From Paraburkholderia kirstenboschensis (lineage in GTDB: Bacteria > Pseudomonadota > Gammaproteobacteria > Burkholderiales > Burkholderiaceae), in assembly GCF_904848585.1 (NCBI RefSeq), contig NZ_CAJHCR010000017.1:1-64000 (forward strand): 64,000 bases of DNA, in the 5' to 3' direction. Positions within the stretch are counted from its first letter, which is position 1; the number at the start of each line of letters is the position of its first letter. Positions 1 to 9,882 of this stretch are shown one piece after another. Position numbers and translations under genes: made by a program. A model generated the notes under the pieces. The model made no database searches. It was given only the letters and a program-made list of their open reading frames with translations, and had not been told where the DNA came from.

Positions 1-1939
1 GGCGCCCGCAAATGGGTAGCCCTGGAATTGTCATGTACTCCTGGACATTGGCCTGGTACCGACGGTTTTCTGGAGCTCGACTTGAGCCAGGGGCGAATGC
101 CAGATCAACGGTACTCGCCTTGATCCTGATGGGTGACTGGCGCGGATCAGTTCCGCAGCCAGACAGACGAGAAACCGGGCGCGTCATCATGCGCCTCGCA
201 ACGCGGTGTGGTGATGACAGATTTGAGTGCGACGTAACTTGAGGCGTCGGGTGGATTCATTTACCTCTTTACCTTGGCCTTTCAATGGGTGACACATTTA
301 ATGACGCAACAGAGACAGAATTAATACGTTCTACGGGCGTCGCCCTGCGCTTCACGGCAGGCATAAAAGGCTAAACAGGAAGTCAACGATTACGCCCGCA
401 TCGACGCCTGGCCCATCGGAAATAACATCGCTTTTGGTAGGTACTTTCGTGGCCGCAAAACACCAGCCTTCATCGCCCGGAAGTCAGTTATCCGAAAAGG
501 TATCTGTGACGGTTCGATTTTTCTAGCGAGGTTTCGCCGCGCTCGCCGATTGTGGCGTCGCGCCCCTACCCACGCGTCCTGGTTCCGCGATAGTCCGTGA
601 TACGGGAGCAGGTCTATTTTGGCGGGCGACGGCGCCGTCAGGACTCCCTGAAGCGATGGCATAGCGGCGCATGGCCGTGTAATCCAGCCGTGAGAGAATT
701 GCCGGCATCGTAATGGGCTTTTCGCCCGCCTGCGTCAGCGGGCAATCACTGCAGTCCGATGGCGGCGTCTTTAAGCCGGAGAGTGGATGACCACGGTAAT
801 CAGATACAGCACGTTCCTTGTGGCAATCGCTTTTCCCGCATTTGCAGGCGCCAGGTATGTTGAAGTGTGGACTCCCCTGAGGCGAGACGCGCCACGCGGC
901 GGGTGCATCCCTTGGGAACAGCATCGAAGCATCGGCGCGCGATTGTGCGCACCGGGCGAGGCCACCCGCAACACTCCATCGTTGCCGCAGCGCCCGGCAG
1001 CCCGAAGGCATCAGTCGCGGCAGTCGGGCACCGTGCAGGAAAGCCACGCTATGATGACACTCGCCGTCAGATCACGCCTGAGGGCAATGTGCTTCGCGTA
1101 GGTGGGGGGCGCGGAGGTCGAGGTCCAAGTGGGACGCTGATGCCGAGTGGGCAACGTAGGGTTACATGCTGCGGGACCGCGCCCTCCTTCAACAGAACAC
1201 GCATCTCACCGGACGTCTCAATGATCTCGCTGTCTTTCACGATGATGCCGCCGGCGTAGCGTCAGGGGAAGCTGAACAGACCGCCCTTCATTGGTCGACC
1301 TAAATAAGTTGTCACAACCCCGTCCTAGCAGGCGCGAGCGAAAGCGCAACCCCGTTGACACTAGATCTGCCTTCGAATCGGAATATAAGTGTGAACCGCG
1401 CGGGCCATCAGTCGCCGATCGCTGTTGCGAACGGGGCGACAGGATAACCGCCTCTTCCCCTCGCCAGTCTATCGCTGATCAGGGCCATGGCGCCGCTTTT
1501 GCCAACCATTAGGTTCAGTACAAAAACGACTCTTAATCTGCGCTTTCGCTCATCGCGCAAACGAAACTCCCGTGTGTCGCATCACTACAAATTACGTATC
1601 GTCTGCTACGCTTTGCTATCCGGAAGAAGTACCAATGCACTTCTGGCTCCACGTGGCGGCCTCGCCTGTTCCGGATCACGCCTCATCGTGGAACAATCGG
1701 ACTAAAAACAGCCCTAATTGCCACAAAGTCGCCTCTGGCGTGGAGTTTCGCCAATCCGAACGTTGATGGGGTATGTTTCACAACCACGTTCACCCTCCGA
1801 TGCCCGGACCACTCGGCACTTCAAACTTGCTTGCAACCTGATGAATTTCTGACTGCCAGTTGTTGAGGCGCAGAATGGGAAGTGACGTTCGGCATGCCGG
1901 AGACCACGCCTCCTTCAATGACTCCGCCGATTGGCGGTG
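1..1939. other. No convincing gene; decayed DNA
   Basis: I find no reading frame here with a recognisable protein, a ribosome binding site and consistent codon use. On the minus strand around 1142-1258 a short stretch reads like real protein (YAGGIIVKDSEIIETSGEM) but a TGA lies just before it, so it is at best a gene fragment. A minus-strand frame at 523-1047 has a cysteine cluster (CKCGKSDC) but no family I recognise. The stretch looks like the eroded end of an accessory region. Confidence 0.5.
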
Positions 1940-2304
1940 CTACCACTTTTCCGACAACCCACGGCTGCCTTCAGCACGGGCTCCGCTGCGCGGAGCTGTG
2001 TGGCACGCGCCTCCAGACGTACTTGCCCCTTGTCCCGGTTGCCGGGCCAAGCCGGGATGAGCGAAGTGCCGACCGGGCAGTCGAGGGTTCGCACGGAAAC
2101 TGCGGGTGTCCAAGAAATCTCGAAGCGCCTCGAGCACAAGCGGCACGAAGCGCTCCGTCGCGCCCTTGCCGACAGGGCGCACCGATGCATCGAGCCCAGT
2201 TCGGCGCCCGCATAACGGAAGCTGATCTCGTCCGTACAGCGGCCAATCAAACACGGCCAGATTATGCGGAAACTTTTCTTCGAAACGTCACCATATAGCT
2301 GCAT
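1940..2304 (-). pseudogene. Broken tyrosine recombinase (integrase) fragment
   Basis: One minus-strand frame contains VRPVGKGATERFVPLVLEAL followed by RDFL at about 2105-2182, the typical core of phage-integrase/XerD proteins (GKGxKERxVPL followed by a helix). Immediately upstream (about 2179-2235) the matching N-terminal piece, TDEISFRYAG, is in a different frame, so the gene is frameshifted. The catalytic HxxR and Tyr region cannot be followed downstream. It is a relic of an integrase, probably of a mobile element that once sat here. The family call rests on this short core only. Confidence 0.5.
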
Positions 2305-2556
2305 TGCCTGTGGCTACGTGCGTCGGGACGCCCTGCCCTTAGCCTCCGTCTTTACGTCGAAGTTTGCCGCCGTCGAGTGGACCGGCCCGATACGGGCGGA
2401 ACGCCAAGCCGCAGGATCGTGGTGCCTCACAAACGCCGAGGCGATTGGCAAACGCGACGGCTGGTAGAGGAGATACCGCATTGCCGTGCGTGCTCGACGG
2501 CTAGCAGGGGTTCCTTTCACGGCAAGATCGCTACTGCTTTCTGATACAACTGCATC

Positions 2557-3597
2557 TTACGTCTGTTCGGATTCCGTTCCCGTTCGCTCCTCGAGCGTAA
2601 GGGCAGCGTCACTCAGCTCGCTACTCCATTCCTCGATCAGTTTCTTCATCCTCTCTGCTAGGCGCTGTTGATCATCGCCTTGCACCCCCTGCAGGCTAAG
2701 CTCTGTCCGCCCATCCCCAAACAGTTTCAGCTCGCCTAGGGAGACGCCATCACGCCGCTTGAATTGGACGCGCGATTGGTAGTGTGTGCGCCTCGAACCC
2801 GGCCGACGCGTCGGTGCGTCGGCCGATGAGACCTGTTCAAGCTTTCGGACGCTGGCTCTACCCTCAACAACCTCATTCAGCCAGTGTTCGGCCACTCGCT
2901 GACCTGCCCTATCGAAGATAAGTTTCAAGTTGTACGCGTGGGCGAGGCCAATCGCTTTGGAGTGGTGTGCCATTTTCTCTATGAAGGACACCGGCAACGA
3001 CGTCAGGTGGATAATCTTATTCACCTGAGCAGGAGCCTCACCAACCGCGATAGCTAGCTCCCGGTAGTCCTGGTACACGCCCTCATCGAGAAGTTTTTTC
3101 CAAGCCACTGAATCATCGAATACGGTCTGTTCGTCGCGTTCCTTGTTGGCACGATAGGCTCGCAGATAAAGTGCCTTGGTCTCAAGCTCTTCATCAACGA
3201 ATTCCGCATCGATATAGTCGTCGCCTCGGGATTTCGCTGCACGTACCCGCCGCTCGCCATCAATGATTACGTACTTGTCAGGGAATCGACCCAGCTTAGT
3301 TACTTTGATTGGCTCGAGTTGGCCCTGTTCGTCAAAACTCTTTCTGAGCGTGTCGATTGTCTCGGGGTTGTAGAAGGCGCGAGGGTTGTATGGATTGGAA
3401 GCGACGTCTGTGAGCCTCACCTTCAACCGTGATCCTGTAACCGCGGCAACGGGGTGACCGTTCGCGCCGACTAAGCCGGAGGCCTCTCGATGCGCAGTCG
3501 CCGCTACGTCTTTTTCTTCGAGACGGGCGACCGCCGACTTTCTTTCGACCGCCATGCCCTGCCTTACCCGACTTGTCAGGTCAAGCTTCTTAGTCAT
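2557..3597 (-). CDS. parB: Plasmid partition protein ParB
   Basis: 346-residue ParB/Spo0J-type protein. Residues about 58-150 form the ParB N-terminal CTP-binding/nuclease-like domain, with NPYNPR near 68-73 and GERRVRAAK at 114-122; a helix-turn-helix region follows at about 160-215 and a basic, less conserved C-terminus after it. It binds parS and loads onto flanking DNA to segregate the replicon with ParA. Its ATG lies inside the end of parA (8-base overlap), so the two are translationally coupled. Four parS-like palindromes lie upstream of parA. A second, larger ParB-type protein (48713-50401) belongs to the PRTRC cassette and is distinct. Confidence 0.92.
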   Translation of the reverse strand: MTKKLDLTSRVRQGMAVERKSAVARLEEKDVAATAHREASGLVGANGHPVAAVTGSRLKVRLTDVASNPYNPRAFYNPETIDTLRKSFDEQGQLEPIKVTKLGRFPDKYVIIDGERRVRAAKSRGDDYIDAEFVDEELETKALYLRAYRANKERDEQTVFDDSVAWKKLLDEGVYQDYRELAIAVGEAPAQVNKIIHLTSLPVSFIEKMAHHSKAIGLAHAYNLKLIFDRAGQRVAEHWLNEVVEGRASVRKLEQVSSADAPTRRPGSRRTHYQSRVQFKRRDGVSLGELKLFGDGRTELSLQGVQGDDQQRLAERMKKLIEEWSSELSDAALTLEERTGTESEQT

Positions 3598-4279
3598 TGA
3601 CAGCCTCCGCCTCTTCTTCGCTGCTCAGCAGCGCGACGATTTCTTCGTAGAGCGCCTTTATTTCATCTTTGGCCGGTTTCACGCCGCGAACTCCGCGCAC
3701 GTCAAACACTGTGCGCCCCAAAGCGGCAGTTTGGGGGTAGACCTCTCGACTTCTAACAGTGGTCTGCAAGAGCAGGACGTTACTCTCGGCCAGCACTTCG
3801 CTCATTTGACGGTGGAGAACTGTTTTTGAATTACTCTTACTGACCAAAATAGCGAATTTACCTGCCGTATTGTGAACACGCGTTCGTTCGATCAACGCGA
3901 TCATCCCTTCACTACTCCACAGGTCGAGGGGCGAGGCATTCGTCGGGACAATGGTTGCATCCGCAACGGCGAGAACGCGCCCGGTTGTCAAATCGTCGAT
4001 GTTCGGCGGGCAGTCAACAAGCACAATGTCATAGTCGTCCGCAAGCCTCCCGATTTCGTTCCCGATATTCTTTTCAAGCCGACGGACGCTGCCTACGCGA
4101 AAAGGCAACGGCGCCGTGGGGTCGGCAGTCGCCGCCCAGCTTACGCATGACTGCTGACCATCAGCGTCGGCAACGAAGACTCGATAGCCTTCCGCGGAGA
4201 AGGCGCCAGCCAAGTTCATTGTCGTCGTAGTCTTACCGACCCCGCCCTTCTGATTCGCCAGTGCAATTACGAGCCCCAT
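3590..4279 (-). CDS. parA: Plasmid partition ATPase ParA
   Basis: 229-residue Walker-type ParA/MinD-family ATPase. The deviant Walker A motif KGGVGKTT is at residues 11-18, with DADGQ at about 38-42 and a Walker B region VLVDCPP in the middle. It lacks an N-terminal HTH, so it is the small (type Ib-like) ParA. Three in-frame ATGs are possible; I chose the one at 4279 because AAGGGG lies 6 bases upstream of it, whereas that same motif abuts the next ATG (4285). It forms an operon with parB and should move ParB-parS complexes by ATP cycling. Confidence 0.92.
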   Translation of the reverse strand: MGLVIALANQKGGVGKTTTTMNLAGAFSAEGYRVFVADADGQQSCVSWAATADPTAPLPFRVGSVRRLEKNIGNEIGRLADDYDIVLVDCPPNIDDLTTGRVLAVADATIVPTNASPLDLWSSEGMIALIERTRVHNTAGKFAILVSKSNSKTVLHRQMSEVLAESNVLLLQTTVRSREVYPQTAALGRTVFDVRGVRGVKPAKDEIKALYEEIVALLSSEEEAEAVND

Positions 4280-4434
4280 ACTCATCCCCTTGATCAAAGC
4301 CAATCGGCCGCACGCGCCAGTTTATACGACCCCGCGCAGAATTTCTAGATTTTACTTTAAGTCTATCCCGACTTCGGCTGCCGCGAGCTATCACCTTGCT
4401 CACGCATTCAGGGCTGCTGCCATTGAAACCTCGC

Positions 4435-4450
4435 TTTACCACGTGGCAAC
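4435..4450. promoter_or_regulatory. parS: parS-like site 1
   Basis: TTTACCACGTGGCAAC: imperfect 16-bp inverted repeat with core CCACGTGG, matching the GTTnnCACGTGnnAAC pattern of Burkholderia secondary-replicon parS sites. It is the copy nearest parA (about 155 bases upstream). Confidence 0.7.
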
Positions 4451-4656
4451 GCTCCGATGGCTGCCATCAAACTTAAGGCCGTGCGATTTCGTTCGACTCG
4501 GGTGTCGGCGAAACTCTCATGGCGCACCCGCGGGATCGGCGGATCCTTCGACGCCACATCTGTGCTGCCGACACGCTGACACGCGGCGGGACGAGCGTCC
4601 GTCTCCATCCGCTAACAACTGCACAGCTTCGCCTGCGGGTCATCAGACGATAGAGC

Positions 4657-4672
4657 GTTACCACGTGGTAGC
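4657..4672. promoter_or_regulatory. parS: parS-like site 2
   Basis: GTTACCACGTGGTAGC, almost perfect inverted repeat around CCACGTGG. 222 bases from site 1. Confidence 0.75.
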
Positions 4673-4919
4673 GAGCGCCTATTGCGATATCACGTTTCCG
4701 AACATCTTTGAAAAAAGCGGCAAATCGGAAGCTGGCACCGGTCGAGATCCTTCAAAGTCGGTCCGTGCCCCGAAGAATGGTGCCCGTCAGAGTGTAGCGA
4801 TAAAGCGACGGCGATCCTCCGACCTAAGAGATCGATCGCCGGCCGTCTAGCTTTCTGCTCGGGGCGGGCATGGCCGTGTACTTTGGGTCGGAAGGTGGTC
4901 CGCGGGAGAGCCGTGTGCC

Positions 4920-4935
4920 GTTACCACGTGGCAAC
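4920..4935. promoter_or_regulatory. parS: parS-like site 3
   Basis: GTTACCACGTGGCAAC, one mismatch from a perfect palindrome. 263 bases from site 2. Confidence 0.75.
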
Positions 4936-5023
4936 GGCCGGATATTGCCTCAGACCCTCCCCGCTAGGCCGATCGTAGGGAACCGATTCGTGAACTGTGC
5001 ATTTGAATGCCGCATGAGCACGC

Positions 5024-5039
5024 CTTATCACGTGGTAAT
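5024..5039. promoter_or_regulatory. parS: parS-like site 4
   Basis: CTTATCACGTGGTAAT, inverted repeat around CACGTG with slightly different flanks. 104 bases from site 3. Confidence 0.65.
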
Positions 5040-5562
5040 GGCTGGCAGTAAATGCACGGGGCGATTTGGTCCACGCGCTTATGCGTTGTAAGCGCCGTTT
5101 AGCCGCTGGGCTCTCAGTCGTTACGGATGTGCGTCCCTTGGGGTTCCCTTAGCAGTCGGTCGCCCCTGAATTTTCTTGGGAAATATGTACGGGCGTCACG
5201 GTGCTTCAGTAACGCGTTCGTACACTTCACAATGTTTTACTGTCTGAGGAGGGGAGGGCGCAGGTGCAAGCATGGAAGGCCGGATCTCGTGCCGCAGCAA
5301 TCCACTAAGGGGGAAAGTGGCAACGCTGTACCTTAGCTGATACGGCGTCAGTGAAGGAGCATTGACACGGGCACCGTCTCGATTCGTTCGAAGCTTCGCC
5401 CGCCGCACCGGGCCTCAAAATCTTTTAGTCGATAAATAGCATATCAAGGCATAGTCGGCAACTTGGACGAACTTGACGCGTCACTCCGCTTACATCTTTG
5501 GCCGCGTAAGTTTTCCGCGCGGAACGGAGTTGATTGGTGGTGCGGCAATCGCGCGACCACCT

Positions 5563-6855
5563 TCAGCTCGCTTTTGAGAGCAAAAACTCAAGCAGCTCGT
5601 CGGCAGTTGGCTCGCCCCAAGTGTCCAGCGCCAGCCAAGTAAAAAAACTAGTCTCCGCAAGTTTCGAGGGCTTCTTAGATGTGGATAGCTTTAGATTACT
5701 TGCGCCGACTGAGTCGTTGTAGCGCGCGATCAATTGGGACTGGTCGTTGATCTCCAGCTCGAGAAAATAGGCCCTAGCTTCTCCAAGCTTCCAAGCGTCG
5801 TACTTGGCACGTAATTGTGCTTGTTGCTCAGCTTTCCCCACTGGCTTTGGCGATTTGTCTTCACCCGAATCCGCGATTGGAGCGTACTCATTGATCAACG
5901 CCTTTCTGAAGTAGGCGGGGATATTGTCAATGGGAGACGCGCCTCGCTTGGTAACTCGCCCGTTAGTGTAGACAACGGCTGCACGAACCCGTTGGTCACC
6001 GTATTGAGATAGCAGCTTTTTCGCCTCAGAACGGGGGAGCCCTAGCTTGGTCATCTCTTCTATTAGCCCCTCGTTGCGGCCGTCGGCGTCGGGCCCGAGC
6101 GTGACGCTCGGCTTTCGAGTCACCCTGAATTGCACGGCCTCAACCTTGCGCCCAACCTTATGTTCAACCAGTTCTAGGGTATGGTCCGATAACTCATTGA
6201 CTTCCCGTATGCAGGGCAGTAGCACTTTGCTCTTGAATAGTTTGTATTCCTGATACGTCTGCGCGCTTTTGTCCTGTCCTAGAATAAGGTCTCTAAACTT
6301 GCCTAGCGGAATCCTTGCGGTCAGCCCTACGCCTTCGTACCGGACTGTGTTCTCCCACAAGGCTAGGGAGTGCGAACGCCGAAACTCGCGAGCAATGCGC
6401 ATATCGATAAGCGCAAATACCTCTGGATTAAGTAGCTCCCCGCGTATCTGTTCAGAAAAGCTGTACCGCAGCACGGCTTGCTTCAGTTCAGCGCCAGCCA
6501 GCAAACCGGACGCCCGCCATACCGTACTGCTATCGGACGCAAGATAGTCCCAATTTACAACCGTGCTGATGAGCGAATTTACGGTGTCTTTAACATACTG
6601 GGTGTTGTTGCTGTTCAACCCGCTGTCTTGTGACAATGCTCCGATCGTTATGGTGAAGCTGGACCGACCGGGCTCGACGGACTCCTGTTTGATTGCATTC
6701 TTGATGAGCGAACTGAACATCTTTCGCTGTTGCAGGCCGATCTTGCCGGATCTAGGAGCGATATGAATCGCCTGTACCGCTTTCCTCAACAAGTCGGGCG
6801 GTTCGACCGAATTGAACAATGACACCTGATTTTCCGCCGACTTGGAGCGCGCCAT
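5563..6855 (-). CDS. Replication initiator, Rep_3 family
   Basis: 430-residue plasmid replication initiation protein. The N-terminal part (KSAENQVSLFNSVEPPDLLRK, then SGKIGLQQRKMFSSLI) is typical of Rep_3/RepB-type initiators of Burkholderiales plasmids, which have two winged-helix domains (here about residues 25-260). The last third is longer than in minimal RepA/RepB proteins and I cannot assign it. The gene reads away from the iteron array that lies just upstream (7170-7621), the expected arrangement for Rep binding and self-regulation. No strong Shine-Dalgarno is seen before the ATG at 6855; the next in-frame Met would shorten the conserved start. Confidence 0.85.
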   Translation of the reverse strand: MARSKSAENQVSLFNSVEPPDLLRKAVQAIHIAPRSGKIGLQQRKMFSSLIKNAIKQESVEPGRSSFTITIGALSQDSGLNSNNTQYVKDTVNSLISTVVNWDYLASDSSTVWRASGLLAGAELKQAVLRYSFSEQIRGELLNPEVFALIDMRIAREFRRSHSLALWENTVRYEGVGLTARIPLGKFRDLILGQDKSAQTYQEYKLFKSKVLLPCIREVNELSDHTLELVEHKVGRKVEAVQFRVTRKPSVTLGPDADGRNEGLIEEMTKLGLPRSEAKKLLSQYGDQRVRAAVVYTNGRVTKRGASPIDNIPAYFRKALINEYAPIADSGEDKSPKPVGKAEQQAQLRAKYDAWKLGEARAYFLELEINDQSQLIARYNDSVGASNLKLSTSKKPSKLAETSFFTWLALDTWGEPTADELLEFLLSKAS

Positions 6856-7169
6856 ATTTTGATAGGTAGCCGTTCTTCGTGCGGACTTTATACCTTAGAT
6901 GGCTGAAGCGCAAGTCTCTTCGAAACCGGATCAACACACTCGCGTAAACCCATGAAAATGCAAGGGTGCACAATGAACCTGACGCCTCCGCCTACCACCA
7001 TACCCAGCTACCTTTAGCTGAAAAGGTCACCAAAACGGGTGTCTTACGAGGCGCACCTGCAACCGGAACCCGCTCGGGATAGAGAAAGGTAGACGCCTAT
7101 GGGTATTCCCCACCGGTTGCTACCTATGGAACAGCTGGAGACGGGAAACCCCGCAGAGCTACGCAAAAT

Positions 7170-7621
7170 CCCATGAACGGTTACCTTACCGAAGTCCCAT
7201 AGCATGTTACCTGTCGGTAGACCCTCGCGACGCTCCGTCGGATAAATGCTCCCATAGATAGCCACCTTATAGAGAGCCCATAACTGGTTACCTTACGCCG
7301 TCGTCGCAGGATCATAACCACCGAGGGGTGTTCGCTGCAATCGCCACGATGCAAAACGGCCCATGGGTGACTACCTTAACAACATCCCATAAACGGGCAC
7401 CTTACGGCGTCCTCCGTAGGAAGGAAAGGCCCCATGACAGTCTACCTTTCCAATACCCCATACCCGGGTACCTTCCCAATTCCTCGGCGGGGAGCCCACA
7501 GTCGGTTACCTGTCCCCCATATCCACAGACCTTCAGCCCCATAGGCGACAGCCCTTTCCCCATATCCACATCCCCTTTGCCCCATCAGGGGCTACCGTAG
7601 ACCCCATGAGTTGCAACCTTA
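7170..7621 (+). repeat. oriV: Iteron array of a replication origin (14 copies)
   Basis: Fourteen direct repeats of about 19 bp, consensus CCCATnnnnGGTTACCTTA, start at 7170, 7196, 7251, 7277, 7360, 7386, 7431, 7457, 7495, 7516, 7538, 7558, 7581 and 7603. The first eight come as four pairs spaced exactly 26 bp; the last six are tandem with 20-23 bp spacing, so all sit near multiples of 10-11 bp (same helix face). Weaker copies occur near 6998 and 7109. Two DnaA-box-like sites lie inside. This is the typical landing pad for an iteron Rep protein, here the product of 5563-6855, and likely sets copy number by handcuffing. Confidence 0.88.
7519..7570 (+). promoter_or_regulatory. Two DnaA-box-like sites in the iteron array
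   Basis: ATATCCACA occurs at 7519-7527 and 7562-7570, each one mismatch from the DnaA consensus TTATCCACA and both embedded in iterons. Their position beside the tandem repeats fits a Rep-plus-DnaA origin. Confidence 0.45.
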
Positions 7622-8138
7622 TCGTCGTCAAAGCCTTGCCTGGCAAGGGTTCGCGGGGCCCTAAAGGTTTACTAAAGGGGTAAACGGTTCTAAATCTCTA
7701 AAGGTTGTGGGTGTTCTAAGAAACGAACTTCCGGACGGATAGGGCGTCCACGATTGACGCTCCTCGTCGCTCTAGAAGAAAGGTAGCCAGTTTTGGGAGG
7801 CTTTCTCGGACCGCCACGTGGACGACAGGCGCTCAAACCACCGGCGCAAGTTATCGCGTCACGCTGTCGACAGCGGCCGGCTCCCTTCTCACGAGTTGCT
7901 GGCGACCAACGTCCCAGATATCAAAATTGGATTTGTCCTAGTCGACAGATTCCGGCGGAATCGCAGGCGCTGGACAGAGAAGCGACTGCACGGTGACCTT
8001 TTTTCTGGGCTGGTAATTTGGGGAGCCCATCCTAAGAGCCCTATGTGTTATTGATGTCAGCCTTTGACCGTTCCCTTCGATGGGAGGGACACGGAAACGG
8101 CGGCTATCAGCTGACAGATAATTTCTCTCGCACAAGTC
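7622..8138. other. Origin flank, possible melting region; no gene
   Basis: Directly after the iterons is a locally AT-richer stretch (about 7660-7725) with three CTAAAGG repeats (7661, 7672, 7698). Short direct repeats in AT-rich DNA beside iterons are what a DNA unwinding element looks like, but this is inference. From 7726 to 8138 I see no supported gene. Confidence 0.35.
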
Positions 8139-8640
8139 TTAACTCCCTCGCGCGGGGCGCTGCTGCGTTGCGCCCTGCGGGGAGACCGGCCGTAGCTTCT
8201 TCTTGTTGGACTTCCTGAGCATCACTTTAAGAACCGCTTCCAGTTCTGGGATCCACGGGGCAATCTGCTCGAAGTTCGGCACGTCGAGCCGCAAATCCTT
8301 CTGTCCGGGAACGATCCTCAATTTTACGCCCCCCGCGAGACCGCTTTTCCGGTGGTTAGCGCCGAAAAAATCTCTTCGACTGAGCAATCATCTGTAACGC
8401 ACGTAGCTCGGCGAGCGATTCAGCCTCACCGAGCTGCCGGATGAGAGTTTGAAGAGTATGGACATTCCGAAACGAGAGGGGACGATTACTAAATAACGTT
8501 AGGACCACAGAAGGAAGGTGCGGCCGCGACCATCCTTGACATCTGCGAAAGTGAAATGTTGAATGCGGTTGCAATTGCTCTTGACTTGACCACACGCCTT
8601 GGTCCAGCAAGGAAACATAGAATCTTCCCATGTCAAGGGC
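8139..8640 (-). pseudogene. Degraded copy of the HTH gene at 9307-9882
   Basis: Two minus-strand frames together resemble the protein at 9307-9882. The first has MGRFYVSLLDQGVWSSQ, then RPLSFRNVHTLQTLIRQLGE; the second, after a frameshift near 8370, has LRIVPGQKDLRLDVPNFE. The intact gene has MGKFYLSLLSRGLWPSQ, RALSFRQADTLRRLSAQLGE and LSLVHGQKYLRLDVPDFE. The HTH centre is scrambled and the 5' third is missing, cut where the virB9 remnant starts. Confidence 0.7.
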
Positions 8641-8677
8641 CGACACCTTATTGGCCCGCGATCGCTGCGGCAGCCGC

Positions 8678-9273
8678 GCAAGCGAAAGCGATGGACTGAC
8701 AACTGACCCCGCGATGGGGGTTCCGTCCAGTGGGTTATCGACACCGACGGCTAGAACCACGTCTTCGCCGAATCCGTTAAGCCCGGCCTCGTCAACACGC
8801 TGCACCTGACGACGAATCTGCGCGAGTACAACTTCACGCTGATCGCGTTGGCTGCGGGTGGGCTCTTCTATCAGACAGTACGGTTTCAGCATCCGCGCGC
8901 CGATGGCTCGGGTGCGCCCGACAAGCTCAACTGGGACTACTCGGTCGACGGCAGCGCCGAATTCAAGCCCGAGGTCATGTTTGACGACGGTCACTCGATC
9001 TGGATGCGCATGCCCGCGAAAGCGCAAAGGTGGCCGGTGCGGATGTACAAGGACCACGGCGATCGCGTCGTCGGCCATTTCATTCGCCGAGCACGACGCA
9101 CGTCGGAGAAGATCAGAGCTCTGTCTTTGGCTGAAAAGCAGCAATTTGCTGCCGAATACATGACCCAAGGAGGAAAGGGCAACACGTATCAGCACGACAT
9201 CGGCACGTTCAAAAATGCATTGGAGAGAACCGCGTACACCGCGTGGCTTCGCGCCAAGATCGCGGCCGATTAG
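8678..9273 (+). pseudogene. Degraded, partial copy of virB9
   Basis: Plus-strand sequence matches the C-terminal half of the intact virB9 (11013-11900): QWVIDTDG, VKPGLVNTLHLTTNLREY, GGLFYQTVRF, PDKLNWDYSVDGSAEFKPE and KDHGD are recognisable. It has a one-base deletion near 8714 and an in-frame TAG near 8727, and it departs from VirB9 after about 9090 into an unrelated tail. The first half and all of virB8 are missing. With the neighbouring HTH remnant it is a second, collapsed copy of the HTH/virB locus. Confidence 0.8.
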
Positions 9274-9306
9274 CGCCTGCGGTACCCGCAACGATAGAGC
9301 CCATAA

Positions 9307-9882
9307 TCAACCACCGCTTTTCCTTGTTCTTTCAAAGCCTCCGCTCCAGTCCTTGCCATTACGCGTCGAGAGCAAAAGGTTGAGGAGCTGCTCCAGTTGG
9401 GCTATGCGGGGTGCCACTCGCTCGAAGTCCGGCACGTCGAGACGAAGATATTTTTGTCCGTGCACGAGGCTCAATCTCACGCCCTTCTGCTCTTTTTGAT
9501 GGCCCGTGGTCAGCACGCCGAATACATCTTCCAACGAACAGTCATCAGAGACATACCGGCTTCGACGGACGATCTCAGTCTCCCCTAGCTGTGCGGATAA
9601 CCTTCGAAGGGTGTCAGCTTGCCGGAACGAGAGAGCCCGGCCAATAAAAAGACGAAGCACCGCTTCGGGCAGTCTGGCTGCAGCAACCATCCGTGACATT
9701 TGTGATAGCGAGACATCAAGATCGGCTGCTACGGCTCGTTGGCTGGGCCAGAGACCACGCGATAACAACGACAAATAGAACTTCCCCATTGCGAGGAGCG
9801 GCGCGCTTTGTTCGCGTAGCCTCTCATGAAGTTCCGCAGCAGCTTCACGGTCGTCGATACAAGTTTCTTCGAGCGCAAACAT
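9307..9882 (-). CDS. ParB/KorB-like helix-turn-helix protein
   Basis: 191 residues if translation starts at the ATG at 9882, chosen because AGGA lies upstream of it; an upstream ATG at 10002 has no clear site. The middle (about 30-100) reads like the HTH part of ParB/KorB proteins: a helix FYLSLLSRGLWPSQRAVAA, then LDVSLSQMSRMVAAARLPEA, the usual LGVSxSxVSRxxxLxxLPxxV pattern. There is no ParB N-terminal domain. It is divergent from the virB8 operon, so a role as regulator of that operon is likely but inferred. A decayed second copy lies at 8139-8640. Confidence 0.6.
   Translation of the reverse strand: MFALEETCIDDREAAAELHERLREQSAPLLAMGKFYLSLLSRGLWPSQRAVAADLDVSLSQMSRMVAAARLPEAVLRLFIGRALSFRQADTLRRLSAQLGETEIVRRSRYVSDDCSLEDVFGVLTTGHQKEQKGVRLSLVHGQKYLRLDVPDFERVAPRIAQLEQLLNLLLSTRNGKDWSGGFERTRKSGG

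Larger units (their letters stand above)
4280..5562. other. Non-coding partition/intergenic region
   Basis: About 1.3 kb between parA and the rep gene, which both read leftwards. I see no supported gene. It holds four spaced CACGTG-centred palindromes (listed separately) upstream of parA, consistent with a centromere region. Base composition is less GC-rich than the neighbouring operons. Confidence 0.6.

Noticed and set aside
523..1047. Minus-strand frame with CKCGKSDC cysteine cluster
   Set aside because: No ribosome site, no family match from memory, mixed composition; too weak to call a gene.
7170..7621. CRISPR-like repeat array
   Set aside because: Repeats are degenerate, spacing is 20-83 bp with paired 26-bp periods, and a rep gene is adjacent; these are iterons.
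8356..9291. 311-codon minus-strand frame across both remnants
   Set aside because: Only its last third resembles the HTH protein; the first two thirds are antisense of the virB9 remnant, so it is not one gene.
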